64,000 bases of DNA from Acidimicrobiia bacterium (GCA_022825005.1 JAJDYU010000037.1:62001-126000); one strand, 5' to 3'. Counted from the stretch's first letter, positions 43,507 to 54,614 are shown. A program made the numbers and translations. Notes: generated by a model from the letters alone, not told the origin.

Positions 43507-45165
43507 ATGACCGAAAATCGCCCAAAAATTGGCGATACCCGACCCGCGCCCCCACCTTCTGACAACCGTCCCAAGATCGGGGACTCCCGACCCGCGCCCC
43601 CGCCCTCTGACAACCGTCCCAAGATCGGGGACTCCCGACCCGCGCCGAGTGGGAACGGATCGGGCTCATCGGGAGGCTCTGGGGGCTCTGGCTCAGGGGG
43701 ATCTGGCTCCGGCTCTGGCTCCGGCTCGGGCCGCAAGCGGCGGCGCCGCCGGGGAGGAAGGGGCCGCGGCGGCGGAAGCCGCCCAGTCCAGCCGGTAGAG
43801 CACAAGGTTTCGGACGGCCCGGTAGAGCTCGACGAGAAGACGCTGGAGCGCCGTCGGGGTCGTCGTCGCAAGGGCCGCCCGGTGGGCCGCTACATGATGC
43901 TGGTGCAAGTGCGCCCCGAAGCCACCCAGATAGCGGTTCTGGAGGGCCGGGCCCTGATTGAGCACTACGTCTCCCGCCCGGCCGATGACGTGGGCGAGAT
44001 CCACGGCAACATCTACCTGGGCCGGGTGCAGAACGTGCTGCCCGGCATGGAGGCTGCCTTCGTGGACATCGGCACCCCCAAGAATGCGGTGCTGTACCGG
44101 GGCGATGTGGTGTTCGACCCCGACGACGTGGAGACCTCTGACGGCTCGCCCCGCATCGAGAACCTGTTGGAGGCCCGCCAGACCATCATGTGCCAGGTCA
44201 CCAAGAATCCCATCGCCCACAAGGGTGCCCGGCTGACCCAGGAGGTGTCGTTGCCGGGGCGGTTCGTGGTGCTGGTGCCCAACTCCAAGACCTACGGCAT
44301 CTCCAAGCGGCTCCCCGACAAAGAGCGCAAGCGGCTCCGCAAGGTGCTCGACCGGTGCAAGCCGGAGGAGCACGGGATCATCGTTCGCACCGCGGCCGAG
44401 AAAATCACCGCCGAGGAGCTGGAGCGCGATGTGAAGCGGCTGGTCTCGCAATGGGAGGAGATCGAGGCCCTGACCAAGAAGGCGAAGGTGCCCGGGCTGC
44501 TGTACAGGGAGCCGGAGATGGCGGTTCGGGTCATCCGGGAAGAGTTCAACCAGGACTTCCGCTCGGTCCACATCGACGATCGCCGCCTGTTCGACGGGGT
44601 ACACGACTACGTGTCCAGTGTGGCTCCCGAACTGGTGGAGCGGCTGGAGTTCTACGATGCCGAGACCGAGCATTTGAGCCTGCTTGAGCGCCACCACGTG
44701 CACGAGCAGTTCCTAAAGGCTCTGGACAAGAAGGTGTGGCTGCCCGGCGGGGGATCGCTGATCATCGAGAGCACCGAGGCGCTGACTGTTATCGACGTGA
44801 ACACCGGCAAGAACGTGGGCGACTCCAACCTGGAGGAGACCGTGTTCCGCAACAACCTGGAGGCAGCCCAGGAGATTCCCCGACAGCTCCGGCTGCGCGA
44901 CATCGGCGGGATCATCGTTATCGACTTCGTGGACATGGAGAAGCGGGGCAACCGGGAAGAAGTGATGAAGGTCTTCCGGGAGTCGCTGGCCTGGGACAAG
45001 ACCCGCACCCAGGTGCTGGACATATCCGACTTGGGCCTGGTGGAGATGACCCGCAAGCGCATCGGCGAGGGCCTGCTGGAGTCGTGCTCGTCGGTCTGCC
45101 CGGCCTGCGAGGGGCGGGGCTTGGAGCTGGATCGACAGCTAGTAAGAACCCGTCGAGACGGGTAG
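43507..45165 (+). CDS. rne: Ribonuclease E/G family protein with repeat-rich N-terminus
   Basis: Endoribonuclease of 552 residues. The catalytic core begins near residue 135 (YMMLVQVRPEATQIAVLEG), includes the S1 region (GNIYLGRVQNVLPGMEAAFVD, in two parts around RVQNVLPG), the metal site VIDVNTGKN and the zinc-link SVCPACEGRG at the end. It lacks the long C-terminal scaffold of E. coli RNase E. Instead the N-terminus carries two and a half copies of a 16-residue repeat, a Gly/Ser run and a strongly basic RKRRRRRGGRGRGGG stretch, probably disordered and RNA-binding. AAAGGA precedes the ATG. The stop TAG is part of the rplU -10 box. Confidence 0.93.
   Translation: MTENRPKIGDTRPAPPPSDNRPKIGDSRPAPPPSDNRPKIGDSRPAPSGNGSGSSGGSGGSGSGGSGSGSGSGSGRKRRRRRGGRGRGGGSRPVQPVEHKVSDGPVELDEKTLERRRGRRRKGRPVGRYMMLVQVRPEATQIAVLEGRALIEHYVSRPADDVGEIHGNIYLGRVQNVLPGMEAAFVDIGTPKNAVLYRGDVVFDPDDVETSDGSPRIENLLEARQTIMCQVTKNPIAHKGARLTQEVSLPGRFVVLVPNSKTYGISKRLPDKERKRLRKVLDRCKPEEHGIIVRTAAEKITAEELERDVKRLVSQWEEIEALTKKAKVPGLLYREPEMAVRVIREEFNQDFRSVHIDDRRLFDGVHDYVSSVAPELVERLEFYDAETEHLSLLERHHVHEQFLKALDKKVWLPGGGSLIIESTEALTVIDVNTGKNVGDSNLEETVFRNNLEAAQEIPRQLRLRDIGGIIVIDFVDMEKRGNREEVMKVFRESLAWDKTRTQVLDISDLGLVEMTRKRIGEGLLESCSSVCPACEGRGLELDRQLVRTRRDG
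43516..43647 (+). repeat. 48-bp in-frame tandem repeat in rne
   Basis: The unit encodes NRPKIGDSRPAPPPSD. Copies begin at 43516, 43564 and 43612 (the last is partial, ending near 43647). Copies two and three are almost identical at DNA level, so copy number is probably still changing by slippage. Confidence 0.85.
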
Positions 45166-45175
45166 CCTTGGACAG
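45148..45175 (+). promoter_or_regulatory. Inverted repeat and leaderless promoter of rplU
   Basis: ACCCGT-CGAG-ACGGGT (45148-45163) is a perfect hairpin covering the end of rne. Its last base begins the -10 box TAGCCT (45163-45168), whose TAG is also the rne stop codon. Seven nt later comes the rplU GTG at 45176. The hairpin would lie upstream of the rplU transcript start, so it may act on rne mRNA ends or as an operator. Confidence 0.5.
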
Positions 45176-45481
45176 GTGTATGCCGTCATCCGCACAGGCG
45201 GAAAGCAGTACAAAGTAGAAGAGGGCCAAGTCCTCGACGTCGAATTGCTGGGCGATCCCGGAGCCGAAGTGGAGCTGACTCCGCTGCTGCTGGTGGACGG
45301 CGACTCGGTGACCGCCGCTCCCGACGCGCTCGGCAAAGCCAAGGTCACCGCCACGGTGGTGGACTCGGTCAAAGACCGCAAGATCAACGGCTTCACCTAC
45401 AAGAACAAGAGCAACCAGCGTCGGCGGTGGGGCCACCGCCAGCGCAAGTCCCGCATCCAGATCACGGCCATCAAGGCGTAG
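45176..45481 (+). CDS. rplU: 50S ribosomal protein L21
   Basis: Protein of 101 residues starting at [20 protein letters not shown] at the N-terminus and [19 protein letters not shown] near the C-terminus are typical of L21. It binds 23S rRNA. It is followed after 11 nt by rpmA, the usual rplU-rpmA-obg order. Confidence 0.97.
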   Translation: MYAVIRTGGKQYKVEEGQVLDVELLGDPGAEVELTPLLLVDGDSVTAAPDALGKAKVTATVVDSVKDRKINGFTYKNKSNQRRRWGHRQRKSRIQITAIKA

Positions 45482-45492
45482 AGGAGCGAACG

Positions 45493-45744
45493 ATGTCCAA
45501 GACCAAAGGCGGCGGTTCAACCCGCAACGGCCGCGATTCCAACCCCAAGCGCCTTGGGGTCAAGGTGTTCGACGGCACCGAGGTGACCGCGGGCTCGATC
45601 ATCGTGCGCCAGCGGGGAACCCGCATCCATCCCGGTGAGAACGTCAGGCGAGGCCGCGACGACACTCTGTTCGCCACCGCCGACGGCCGGGTCAAGTTCG
45701 GCCATCGGCGCCGCCGCAAGCTCGTCGACGTCATCACCGATTGA
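45493..45744 (+). CDS. rpmA: 50S ribosomal protein L27
   Basis: Protein of 83 residues beginning [20 protein letters not shown] with GAGGAG upstream of ATG 45493. The body has [26 protein letters not shown], the L27 signature. The N-terminal tail of L27 reaches the peptidyl-transferase centre. The tail starts directly after Met without the cleaved leader found in Firmicutes. Confidence 0.97.
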   Translation: MSKTKGGGSTRNGRDSNPKRLGVKVFDGTEVTAGSIIVRQRGTRIHPGENVRRGRDDTLFATADGRVKFGHRRRRKLVDVITD

Positions 45745-48143
<2,399 letters not shown>

Positions 48144-48157
48144 CGATCCGCTCGAGG

Positions 48158-49942
48158 TCATTCACCGCGATTCTCTGACCGTGCTGCCCTAGCGATCCGC
48201 TCGAAGGCCGTCTCCATCATCCCGGCGGCCTCTTCGGCGGCTGCCACCCCCGAGCCCCGGCCGAGGATCACATACACACCCCCCGTCACCAGCAACGCCA
48301 CCGGAGCGGCCACCAGCAACGGCAAGGGCTCCAGCCCCCAGGCCAGAACGCCGCCCAGCACTGCGGCCGACAGGGCGGCCACCGCCAGGCGTCCCGTCGG
48401 ACCCCGCACCGGCTGGCGGCGGCGCAACAGGAACCGGACGCGGTGGCGCAGGATGCCGTATTCCAACCAGGCGGCCACCGTGCTGCCCAGGGCCAGGCCC
48501 ACCGCCCCCAAGCGCACCGCGTCGTCGGCCCGCTCGGCATCCGACAGGGGTGACAGCACCCTGAAGTCGCCGAGGCGCTCCACGCTGCCGTTGACCACCG
48601 CGTAGGAGTCGAAGCTGAACATGAGCACCACCCCGACTGCGGCGGCCAGCACCACCCGCACTACAGCCACCCGGGCAGGCCCCTTGGCGTCACCGGCGGC
48701 GAAGCAGGCGTTTTGCAGCAGGCGAGACGAGGCGGAGGCCACCAGCCCCAAGGAGTAGGCCGCCAGGATCCACCACACCTGCACGGTTTGGTCGCCGTTG
48801 AACTGTCCCCGCTCCAGCAGCGCGCCGGTGATCAGCCCCCCCAAAGTGATGAACGCCACCGCCGAATACAGAACGTAGAACCCGATCCGGTCGAGCCCGG
48901 CTTGGAGCCGTCGCACTAGCGCGTCGGGGTCTCCCTGCTCCCGGGCCATCTCCGGCAGATCGCTGGCCGCCACGCTCATGGCGAACAGGCTGATGGGCAG
49001 AAAGTAGATCACCTGGGCGAACCCCAACGCGGCGATGGCCCCGCCGGCCAGCAGCCCGGCCAGGATCAAGTCCACATAGGCCGACACCTGCACCACCCCC
49101 CGGCCGATGAATGCGGGCCCGAACCGGTTGAGCACCGTGCGCACATCGGGGCGCCGCCAGTTCAAGCTGAGCCGAAGCGACGGCATGAGCCGCAGCACCA
49201 GCGGTACCTGCACCAGGAATTGGAGGGCCCCGCCCACCACAACCCCCCAGGCGGCCATCTTGGCCACGTCGGAGGCCCGTGTGGCCGGGTCCACGTCGTG
49301 CCACACCAGCCAGGCCCCCACCATGAACGCCACCTGGGCGGCATTCCAGATAACTGGGGCGGCAAAGGACAAGAAGAACCGGCGGTGGGCGCTCAGCACC
49401 CCCAGGGTCCAAGCGGCCAGCACGATGAACCCGATCCCGGCGAACATGACCCGCACCAGCTCGACGGTCAGATCGGCGGTGTCGTCGGACAGCCGCCACA
49501 ACAACAGCGACACCACCGGCTCGGCCAGCATCCACCCGGCCAGCACCAGCAGCCCGGTGACCACCGCCAGCAGCCCGAACACCGCGCCGGCCAGCCGACC
49601 GGCATCCCTGCGCCGCCCCTGCTCCACCAGTTGCGAGTAGATGGGGATGAAGGAGGCCGACAGCACCCCCTCGCCCAGCAGGTTTTGCAAGAGGCGGGGG
49701 ATGGTCAAAGCGGCCCGATAGGCGTCGCCGATGCGGCCCGCACCTATGAATGCGGCCACCGCCACCTCCCGGCCGATGCCGGAGACGCGGGACAAGAAAA
49801 TCCCCGCGCCCACCAATACAGCTCCCTTGCCGCTGGGGCGCGGGGAGTCGTCGGGGCCGTCGAGTTGCTGGTCAACCGGTGGAATGCCAAAACACGCTAC
49901 CGGAGCCGGTGGTTCCACTTTGGGCAGCCCAAGCCCCCGCAC
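48158..49942 (-). CDS. murJ: Lipid II flippase MurJ (MviN family)
   Basis: MOP-superfamily membrane protein of up to 594 residues with about 14 helices. The N-terminal signature GIFLSRVSGIGREVAVAAFIGAG and ALTIPRLLQNLLGEGVLSASFIP (in two parts around NLLGEGVLS) are diagnostic. It moves lipid-linked peptidoglycan precursor across the membrane. The first 40 residues before the first helix are variable, so the true start may be inside (for example at VLVGAGIF); GTG 49942 is the longest option. The C-terminus is encoded by the antisense of a duplicated proB end. Confidence 0.92.
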   Translation of the reverse strand: MRGLGLPKVEPPAPVACFGIPPVDQQLDGPDDSPRPSGKGAVLVGAGIFLSRVSGIGREVAVAAFIGAGRIGDAYRAALTIPRLLQNLLGEGVLSASFIPIYSQLVEQGRRRDAGRLAGAVFGLLAVVTGLLVLAGWMLAEPVVSLLLWRLSDDTADLTVELVRVMFAGIGFIVLAAWTLGVLSAHRRFFLSFAAPVIWNAAQVAFMVGAWLVWHDVDPATRASDVAKMAAWGVVVGGALQFLVQVPLVLRLMPSLRLSLNWRRPDVRTVLNRFGPAFIGRGVVQVSAYVDLILAGLLAGGAIAALGFAQVIYFLPISLFAMSVAASDLPEMAREQGDPDALVRRLQAGLDRIGFYVLYSAVAFITLGGLITGALLERGQFNGDQTVQVWWILAAYSLGLVASASSRLLQNACFAAGDAKGPARVAVVRVVLAAAVGVVLMFSFDSYAVVNGSVERLGDFRVLSPLSDAERADDAVRLGAVGLALGSTVAAWLEYGILRHRVRFLLRRRQPVRGPTGRLAVAALSAAVLGGVLAWGLEPLPLLVAAPVALLVTGGVYVILGRGSGVAAAEEAAGMMETAFERIARAARSENRGE

Positions 49943-49981
49943 TCTGAAGAAAGGGCTTCTAGGAGCCGAACCCCCTTCGGG

Positions 49982-49993
49982 TACTCTCGCGCG
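49982..49993 (+). promoter_or_regulatory. Leaderless promoter of proA
   Basis: TACTCT at 49982-49987 is followed by 6 nt and GTG 49994, supporting this GTG as the proA start over the longer open frame upstream. The promoter lies in the 51-nt gap to the divergent murJ gene. Confidence 0.45.
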
Positions 49994-51250
49994 GTGAGCG
50001 CAGAAACCTCAATGGCCGAACTGGCCGACCGGGCCAAGGCCGCGGCCCGAGTTCTGGCCACCGCCGACACCGAGACCAAGAACCACGCCCTCCTGCTGGC
50101 CGCCGACCAGCTGGAGCAGGCTCGGGACGACCTGTTGGAGGCCAACCGGGCCGATGTGGACGCCGCTGCCGCGTCGGGCATGAGCGCCACCCTGGTGGAT
50201 CGGCTCCGGCTGACCGACTCCCGGTTGGAGGGAATGGCCGGGGGTTTGCGCAAGGTGGCCGGGCTGGCCGACCCGGTGGGGGAGATCGTGAGCGGCTGGG
50301 TGGTGCCCACCGGCCTGCGGATCAGCCAGGTCCGGGTGCCGCTGGGAGTGGTGGCCATCGTCTATGAGAGCCGTCCCAATGTGACCAGCGATGCCGCCGG
50401 GTTGTGCCTCAAGTCGGGCAACGCCGCCTTCTTGCGGGGTTCGTCGAGCGCCCTGGGGTCCAACCTGGCCATTGCCGGGGTGATGCGGGACGCCTACGAG
50501 AAGGCCGGACTGCCCGGCGATTCCCTGGTGCTGGTGTCCGACCCCAGCCATGAGGCAGCCGCCGAGTTCATGCAACTGCGAGACACGATCGACTGTCTCA
50601 TCCCCCGGGGCGGGCCCGGGCTGATCAACTCCATTTTGGAGAACGCCACTGTTCCCTACGTGATCGACGGCGACGGCAACTGCCATGTGTACGTCGACGC
50701 CTCAGCCGACTTGGAAATGGCCCGGCGCATTGTGGTGAACGCCAAGACCCAGCGCCCTTCGGTGTGCAATGCGGCCGAGTCCCTGGTGGTGCACCGGGCG
50801 GTGGCCGCCGATCTGCTGCCCCCGCTGGCCGACGACCTGGCCGGCGTGGAGTTGGTCGGCGACGAGGCCGCCCGATCCATCTTGGGACCGGATCGCATCG
50901 GCGAGGCCACCGAGGCCGACTACTTCACCGAATTCTTGGATCTGAAGCTGTCGGTGAGGGTGGTGGACAGCCTGGACGAGGCCATCGCCCATGTGAACGA
51001 AACCGGCAGCGGCCACAGCGAGGCCATCATCACCGCTGATCTGGAGGCCGCCGACCGGTTCTGCACCGAGGTGGACGCCGCCGCGGTACTGGTCAACGCG
51101 TCCACAAGGTTCGTGGACGGCGAGGAGTTCGGCTTCGGCGCGGAGATCGGCATCAGCACCCAGAAGCTGCACGCCCGGGGCCCGATGGGTCTGCGCCAGC
51201 TGACCACCACCAAGTACGTGGTCCGGGGCGAGGGCCAGGTTCGGGGCTAG
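49994..51250 (+). CDS. proA: Gamma-glutamyl phosphate reductase
   Basis: Second enzyme of proline synthesis, 418 residues, aldehyde-dehydrogenase fold. The N-terminus MSAETSMAELADRAKAAARVL is typical, VPLGVVAIVYESRPNVT is the conserved cofactor-region strand, and the catalytic cysteine is in RPSVCNAAESLVVH near residue 257. The GTG start is supported by the -10 box 6 nt upstream. The stop codon is repeated 23 nt downstream. Confidence 0.96.
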   Translation: MSAETSMAELADRAKAAARVLATADTETKNHALLLAADQLEQARDDLLEANRADVDAAAASGMSATLVDRLRLTDSRLEGMAGGLRKVAGLADPVGEIVSGWVVPTGLRISQVRVPLGVVAIVYESRPNVTSDAAGLCLKSGNAAFLRGSSSALGSNLAIAGVMRDAYEKAGLPGDSLVLVSDPSHEAAAEFMQLRDTIDCLIPRGGPGLINSILENATVPYVIDGDGNCHVYVDASADLEMARRIVVNAKTQRPSVCNAAESLVVHRAVAADLLPPLADDLAGVELVGDEAARSILGPDRIGEATEADYFTEFLDLKLSVRVVDSLDEAIAHVNETGSGHSEAIITADLEAADRFCTEVDAAAVLVNASTRFVDGEEFGFGAEIGISTQKLHARGPMGLRQLTTTKYVVRGEGQVRG

Positions 51251-51273
51251 GCCCATACTGATTTCGGGGCTAG
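51240..51273. repeat. Duplicated proA stop region
   Basis: TTCGGGGCTAG, which contains the proA stop, occurs at 51240-51250 and again at 51263-51273, period 23 nt. Confidence 0.65.
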
Positions 51274-51286
51274 AACGAGCGAGACG

Positions 51287-51298
51287 TAGCCTTCAGCC
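51287..51298 (+). promoter_or_regulatory. Leaderless promoter of the MoxR-type gene
   Basis: TAGCCT at 51287-51292 is followed by 6 nt and ATG 51299. No ribosome-binding sequence is present. Confidence 0.45.
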
Positions 51299-52213
51299 AT
51301 GAGTTTCTCCTTCGCTGACGTCGACTCGGTGCGCAAGGGTCTGAGCGATGTGCAGTATCTGGCCGATGAGGGCATCGCCGGAGTGGTTTATCTAGCTGAG
51401 CGCTTGCAGAAGCCGGTGCTGGTGGAGGGTCCAGCGGGTACGGGCAAGACCCAGCTGGCCAAGAGCGTGGCCGAAGCCACCGGCGCCCGGCTCATCCGCC
51501 TCCAGTGCTACGAGGGCCTCGACGAGTCCAAAGCGCTGTATGAGTGGAACTACAAGAAGCAGCTCCTGCGCATCCAGGCCGAGCGCCAGGGAGAGGATCC
51601 CGAGGGCGACGGCATGTGGCAGCAGATCGAGGACGACCTGTTCTCCGAGGAGTTTCTGCTAACCCGCCCGCTGCTGGAGGCCATCCGTGCCGCCGAGCCG
51701 GTGGTGCTGCTAATCGACGAAGTCGACCGGGTGGAGATCGAGACCGAGGCGCTGTTGCTGGAGATCCTGTCCGACTACCAGGTGTCCATCCCCGAGCTGG
51801 GCACGGTGGCCGCCAGCCAGATCCCTCTGGTGTTCCTCACCTCCAACAACACCCGGGAACTGTCGGAGGCCCTCAAGCGGCGGTGCCTGTTCCTGCACAT
51901 CGACTATCCCGATCTCGACCGGGAGAAGGAGATCGTGCTGGCCAAGGTGCCTGGCGTGGGCGAGAGCCTGGCCGACCAGGTGGCCCGCATCGTGCGCTCG
52001 GTTCGCCAGATCGAGCTGAAGAAGGCGCCGTCGGTGTCCGAGACTCTGGATTGGGCCCGCACCCTGGTGCTGCTCGGGGTGGAGCACATCGACGCCGACA
52101 CCGCGGCCGAGACGGTGAACATCCTGCTCAAGTACCGCAGCGACATCGAGAAGGCGCTCAAGGAGTTCGCCTCCTCCGACGAGGACTTTGCCGCCCCGGT
52201 CGCAGCCTCGTGA
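51299..52213 (+). CDS. MoxR/CoxD-type AAA ATPase
   Basis: AAA+ ATPase of 304 residues with Walker A GPAGTGKTQLA near residue 45, Walker B VVLLIDEVDR and sensor 1 LTSNNTREL. The MoxR family pairs with VWA-domain proteins to mature or activate other protein complexes. The VWA partner is encoded 69 nt downstream. It resembles CoxD, which works with CoxE in molybdenum hydroxylase maturation, but a molybdenum enzyme is only present 30 kb away, so the client is uncertain. Confidence 0.88.
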   Translation: MSFSFADVDSVRKGLSDVQYLADEGIAGVVYLAERLQKPVLVEGPAGTGKTQLAKSVAEATGARLIRLQCYEGLDESKALYEWNYKKQLLRIQAERQGEDPEGDGMWQQIEDDLFSEEFLLTRPLLEAIRAAEPVVLLIDEVDRVEIETEALLLEILSDYQVSIPELGTVAASQIPLVFLTSNNTRELSEALKRRCLFLHIDYPDLDREKEIVLAKVPGVGESLADQVARIVRSVRQIELKKAPSVSETLDWARTLVLLGVEHIDADTAAETVNILLKYRSDIEKALKEFASSDEDFAAPVAAS

Positions 52214-52282
52214 TCCCCCTCGTCCAACGCAAGATCGCACGTACCACACGCCACCCCTCGACGACCCTGCGCTGAGCCTGCC

Positions 52283-53743
52283 ATGAAGGTCGAACCCGCC
52301 ACCTCGCCGCTCTTGGCGCTTCTGGCCGGGTTCATCTCCGAGCTGCGGGCCGCCGGTTTGCCGGTGAGCCTCACTGAGAACCTGGATGCCATGGAGGCCA
52401 TCCAGCACATCCCCATTGAAGACCGAGATGCGTTCAAGTACGCCCTGGCCGCCACCCTGGTGAAGAACCACGCCCACTGGCGGGCCTTCGAGACGGTGTT
52501 CGAGGTGTACTTCTCGCTGCGGGGGGCCGAGTACGACCTCATTGATGGCGAGTGGCCCGAGGGTATGGATCTGTCCGACTTCGTCGACGGCCTGGACGGC
52601 CAGCAGCACCGCCAGGGAGGGGGAGGCGGCGAGGCCATGTCGGCCGAGCAGCTGGCCGAGATGCTGTTCCAAGCGCTGATGCGGGGTGACGACGCCCTCA
52701 TGCGGGCCATCGCCCGCCAGGCAGTGCAGCGCTACGCCGGCATGGAACCCGGCCGGCCGGTGGGCGGCACCTACTACCTATACCGCACGCTGCGGAACCT
52801 CGACCTCGACGGGGTGCTGGAGCGCTTGATGGACCAGGCCCGCCAGGACGCACCCGGTGATCTCACCCCGCTTGAGGAGCGGCTGGAGCGTGACGAGTTC
52901 GAGGCCCGTGTAGACCAGCTCCGCAAGGAGGTGGAGGCCGAGATCCGCCGCCGGCTGGTGGCCGATCGGGGAGTGGAGGCCATGGCTAAGACGCTCCGCA
53001 AGCCCCTGCCCGAAGATGTGGACTTCATGCACGCCAGCCGAGAGGAGATGATGGCCCTGCGCCGGGCCATCTACCCGCTCACCCGCAAGCTGGCCGTGCG
53101 GCTGGCCCGCAAACGGCGCCACGGCCGCAAGGGTCCGCTGGACTTCCGCAACACCATGCGCCACTCACTTTCCTATGGGGGAGTGCCCGCCGAGCCCAAG
53201 TTCCGCTATCCCCGCCCGGCCAAGCCCGAGATCATGGTGGTGGCCGACGTGAGCGGGTCGGTGGCCGCCTTCGCCCGGTTCACCCTGCATCTGGTGTACG
53301 CAATCAGCAACCAGTTTTCGAAGGTTCGCTCATTCGTGTTCATCGACGGCCTCGACGAGGTGACCAGCTTCTTCGAGGGTGTGGACGACATCGGCGAGGC
53401 CGTCCACCGGGTTAACGCCGAGGCCGACGTGGTGTGGGTGGACGGCCACTCCGACTACGGCCACGCCTTCGAGGTGTTCTGGGAGCGCTACGGCAAAGAC
53501 GTAGGCCCCAAGACCACGGTGATGATCCTGGGCGACGCCCGCAACAACTACCACGCCTCTCAGGCCTGGATCCTCAAAGAGATCGAGCACCGGGCCCGCA
53601 AAGTCTTCTGGCTCAACCCCGAACCCGGCGCCTACTGGGACACCGGCGACTCCATCGTCTCCGAATACGGCGTCCACTGCGACGGAGTCTTCGAAGTCCG
53701 CAACCTCCGCCAACTAGAAGGCTTCGTAGAAAACCTCGTGTAG
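52283..53743 (+). CDS. VWA domain-containing protein (CoxE-like)
   Basis: Protein of 486 residues. The N-terminal two thirds are helical and charged (LRKEVEAEIRRRL, RRAIYPLTRKLAVRLARKRRHGRKG). The C-terminal VWA domain has an intact metal-ion-dependent adhesion site with DVSGS near residue 322 and later threonine/aspartate positions (TTVMILGDARNN). Works with the MoxR-type ATPase encoded upstream. The gene ends 28 nt from the convergent toxin-like gene. Confidence 0.88.
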   Translation: MKVEPATSPLLALLAGFISELRAAGLPVSLTENLDAMEAIQHIPIEDRDAFKYALAATLVKNHAHWRAFETVFEVYFSLRGAEYDLIDGEWPEGMDLSDFVDGLDGQQHRQGGGGGEAMSAEQLAEMLFQALMRGDDALMRAIARQAVQRYAGMEPGRPVGGTYYLYRTLRNLDLDGVLERLMDQARQDAPGDLTPLEERLERDEFEARVDQLRKEVEAEIRRRLVADRGVEAMAKTLRKPLPEDVDFMHASREEMMALRRAIYPLTRKLAVRLARKRRHGRKGPLDFRNTMRHSLSYGGVPAEPKFRYPRPAKPEIMVVADVSGSVAAFARFTLHLVYAISNQFSKVRSFVFIDGLDEVTSFFEGVDDIGEAVHRVNAEADVVWVDGHSDYGHAFEVFWERYGKDVGPKTTVMILGDARNNYHASQAWILKEIEHRARKVFWLNPEPGAYWDTGDSIVSEYGVHCDGVFEVRNLRQLEGFVENLV

Positions 53744-53771
53744 GGCCCCGGCTTGTTCCTAGCTAAGGCTT

Positions 53772-54116
53772 CTACTCGGTGGCTTTGGGGTGGCCGATGT
53801 GAACGGCGGTCAGCCACACGGTCTTCTTGTCGTCGTCGATGCAGTACCAGATGCGGCCTCCGCCGGTAACCTCGTATTGCCACTGGGGCAATTCCGTGCC
53901 ATTGGCGGTGGCTCTGGCTAAGCGGCCTCGTAAGGGATGTTGGCGCTTGCTCCGGCGACGTGGGTCTGCCGTGATGAGATCCCATGCCGCTCGGACACTG
54001 TTTGGGACGGAGGCACTCAGCTGCTCCCAGGAATTAGCGACGGCATTGCTGGCGAATCGACAGTCCCATCCACCCTTGCGTGGTGGAGGGGCGACTCGGT
54101 CCCGGCGGCGGGACAT
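53772..54116 (-). CDS. RelE/ParE-like toxin candidate, copy 1
   Basis: Protein of 114 residues. The basic N-terminus RRRDRVAPPPRK is followed by a helical part and the C-terminal beta segment QYEVTGGGRIWYCIDDDKKTVWL then VHIGHPKATE, which looks like the last strands of the RelE/ParE fold. Its ATG shares one base with the antitoxin stop (TAATG). It is 75% identical (86 of 114) to copy 2; the ends are conserved and the changes concentrate in residues 15-75. Toxin activity is inferred from gene order and size, not shown. Confidence 0.6.
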   Translation of the reverse strand: MSRRRDRVAPPPRKGGWDCRFASNAVANSWEQLSASVPNSVRAAWDLITADPRRRSKRQHPLRGRLARATANGTELPQWQYEVTGGGRIWYCIDDDKKTVWLTAVHIGHPKATE

Positions 54117-54580
54117 TAGTCAACAGCAGGAGGGCAAGGAACACGTCCGCCATGTGTGATTGTGAATGGTCCGGAGAGCAGGGCGGTTAGCTCGGGATCG
54201 CTGAGTATCTCAGCGGTGTTCTGCCACTCCAGCAGAGTCTGTTCGACGAGGGAGAAACTCTGCACGCTAGCTGAGGCCAGAATGGTACGAGTCAGCTCGT
54301 CCGCGAAGTCGCGACGCTCGTCGCTGGAGAGGAATTCGACCCAGGGGAAGGCGGCCTCAATGGCGTCATCCATTGCCTCGGGGGAGTCGGCGGAAATCTT
54401 GCAGAGAAGGCGGGCCAGGCACTCGATGGTCTTGGCCCGGCTGAGGTCGCTGGCAGCGAGGCTGAGGTAAAGGTCAGGGGCGTTGCGCCGACGCAGCACC
54501 ACATCATGCTGGGCGAGATCGGCCACCACTTCCTTGGGTTGTCGGAGGAACTCGGAGAATGTGCGCTCTATAACCTGCAT
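54116..54580 (-). CDS. Phd/YefM-like antitoxin candidate, copy 1
   Basis: Protein of 154 residues. The N-terminus VIERTFSEFLRQPKEVVADLAQHDVVLRRRNAPDLYLS fits the Phd-type DNA-binding fold (given here for residues 3-40 in outline). The remaining part is helical and acidic with an unusual conserved end FTITHGGRVPCPPAVD. It is 89% identical to copy 2 (17 differences). It is longer than most Phd antitoxins. The promoter directly in front contains a perfect inverted repeat, as expected for autoregulation. Confidence 0.6.
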   Translation of the reverse strand: MQVIERTFSEFLRQPKEVVADLAQHDVVLRRRNAPDLYLSLAASDLSRAKTIECLARLLCKISADSPEAMDDAIEAAFPWVEFLSSDERRDFADELTRTILASASVQSFSLVEQTLLEWQNTAEILSDPELTALLSGPFTITHGGRVPCPPAVD

Positions 54581-54614
54581 TGAGCCAGGATATCTGAGAT
54601 AGTTCAGATATCAA
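54581..54614 (-). promoter_or_regulatory. Operator-promoter of cassette copy 1
   Basis: GATATCTGA-GATAGT-TCAGATATC (54589-54612) is a perfect 9-bp inverted repeat. Read on the minus strand it forms TTGATA (-35, 54614-54609), 16 nt, TATCCT (-10, 54592-54587), then 6 nt and the antitoxin ATG. Each arm of the repeat overlaps one promoter hexamer, so a bound dimer would block RNA polymerase. The message is leaderless. Confidence 0.7.

Larger units (their letters stand above)
53772..54614 (-). repeat. Duplicated antitoxin-toxin cassette, copy 1
   Basis: This 843-bp segment (promoter palindrome, antitoxin-like gene, toxin-like gene) matches 55557-56399 at a constant offset of 1785 with no insertion or deletion. 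Homology begins exactly at the toxin stop codon and ends just outside the promoter -35. Flanking sequences differ. There are no terminal inverted repeats or transposase. Confidence 0.85.

Noticed and set aside
43516-43647. Tandem repeats as a CRISPR array
   Set aside because: Units are directly adjacent, in frame with rne and without spacers; they encode a protein repeat.
45148-45163. Hairpin as a ribosomal-protein L21 leader RNA
   Set aside because: If rplU mRNA is leaderless as the -10 position suggests, the hairpin lies upstream of its transcript, and it does not resemble a known leader structure.
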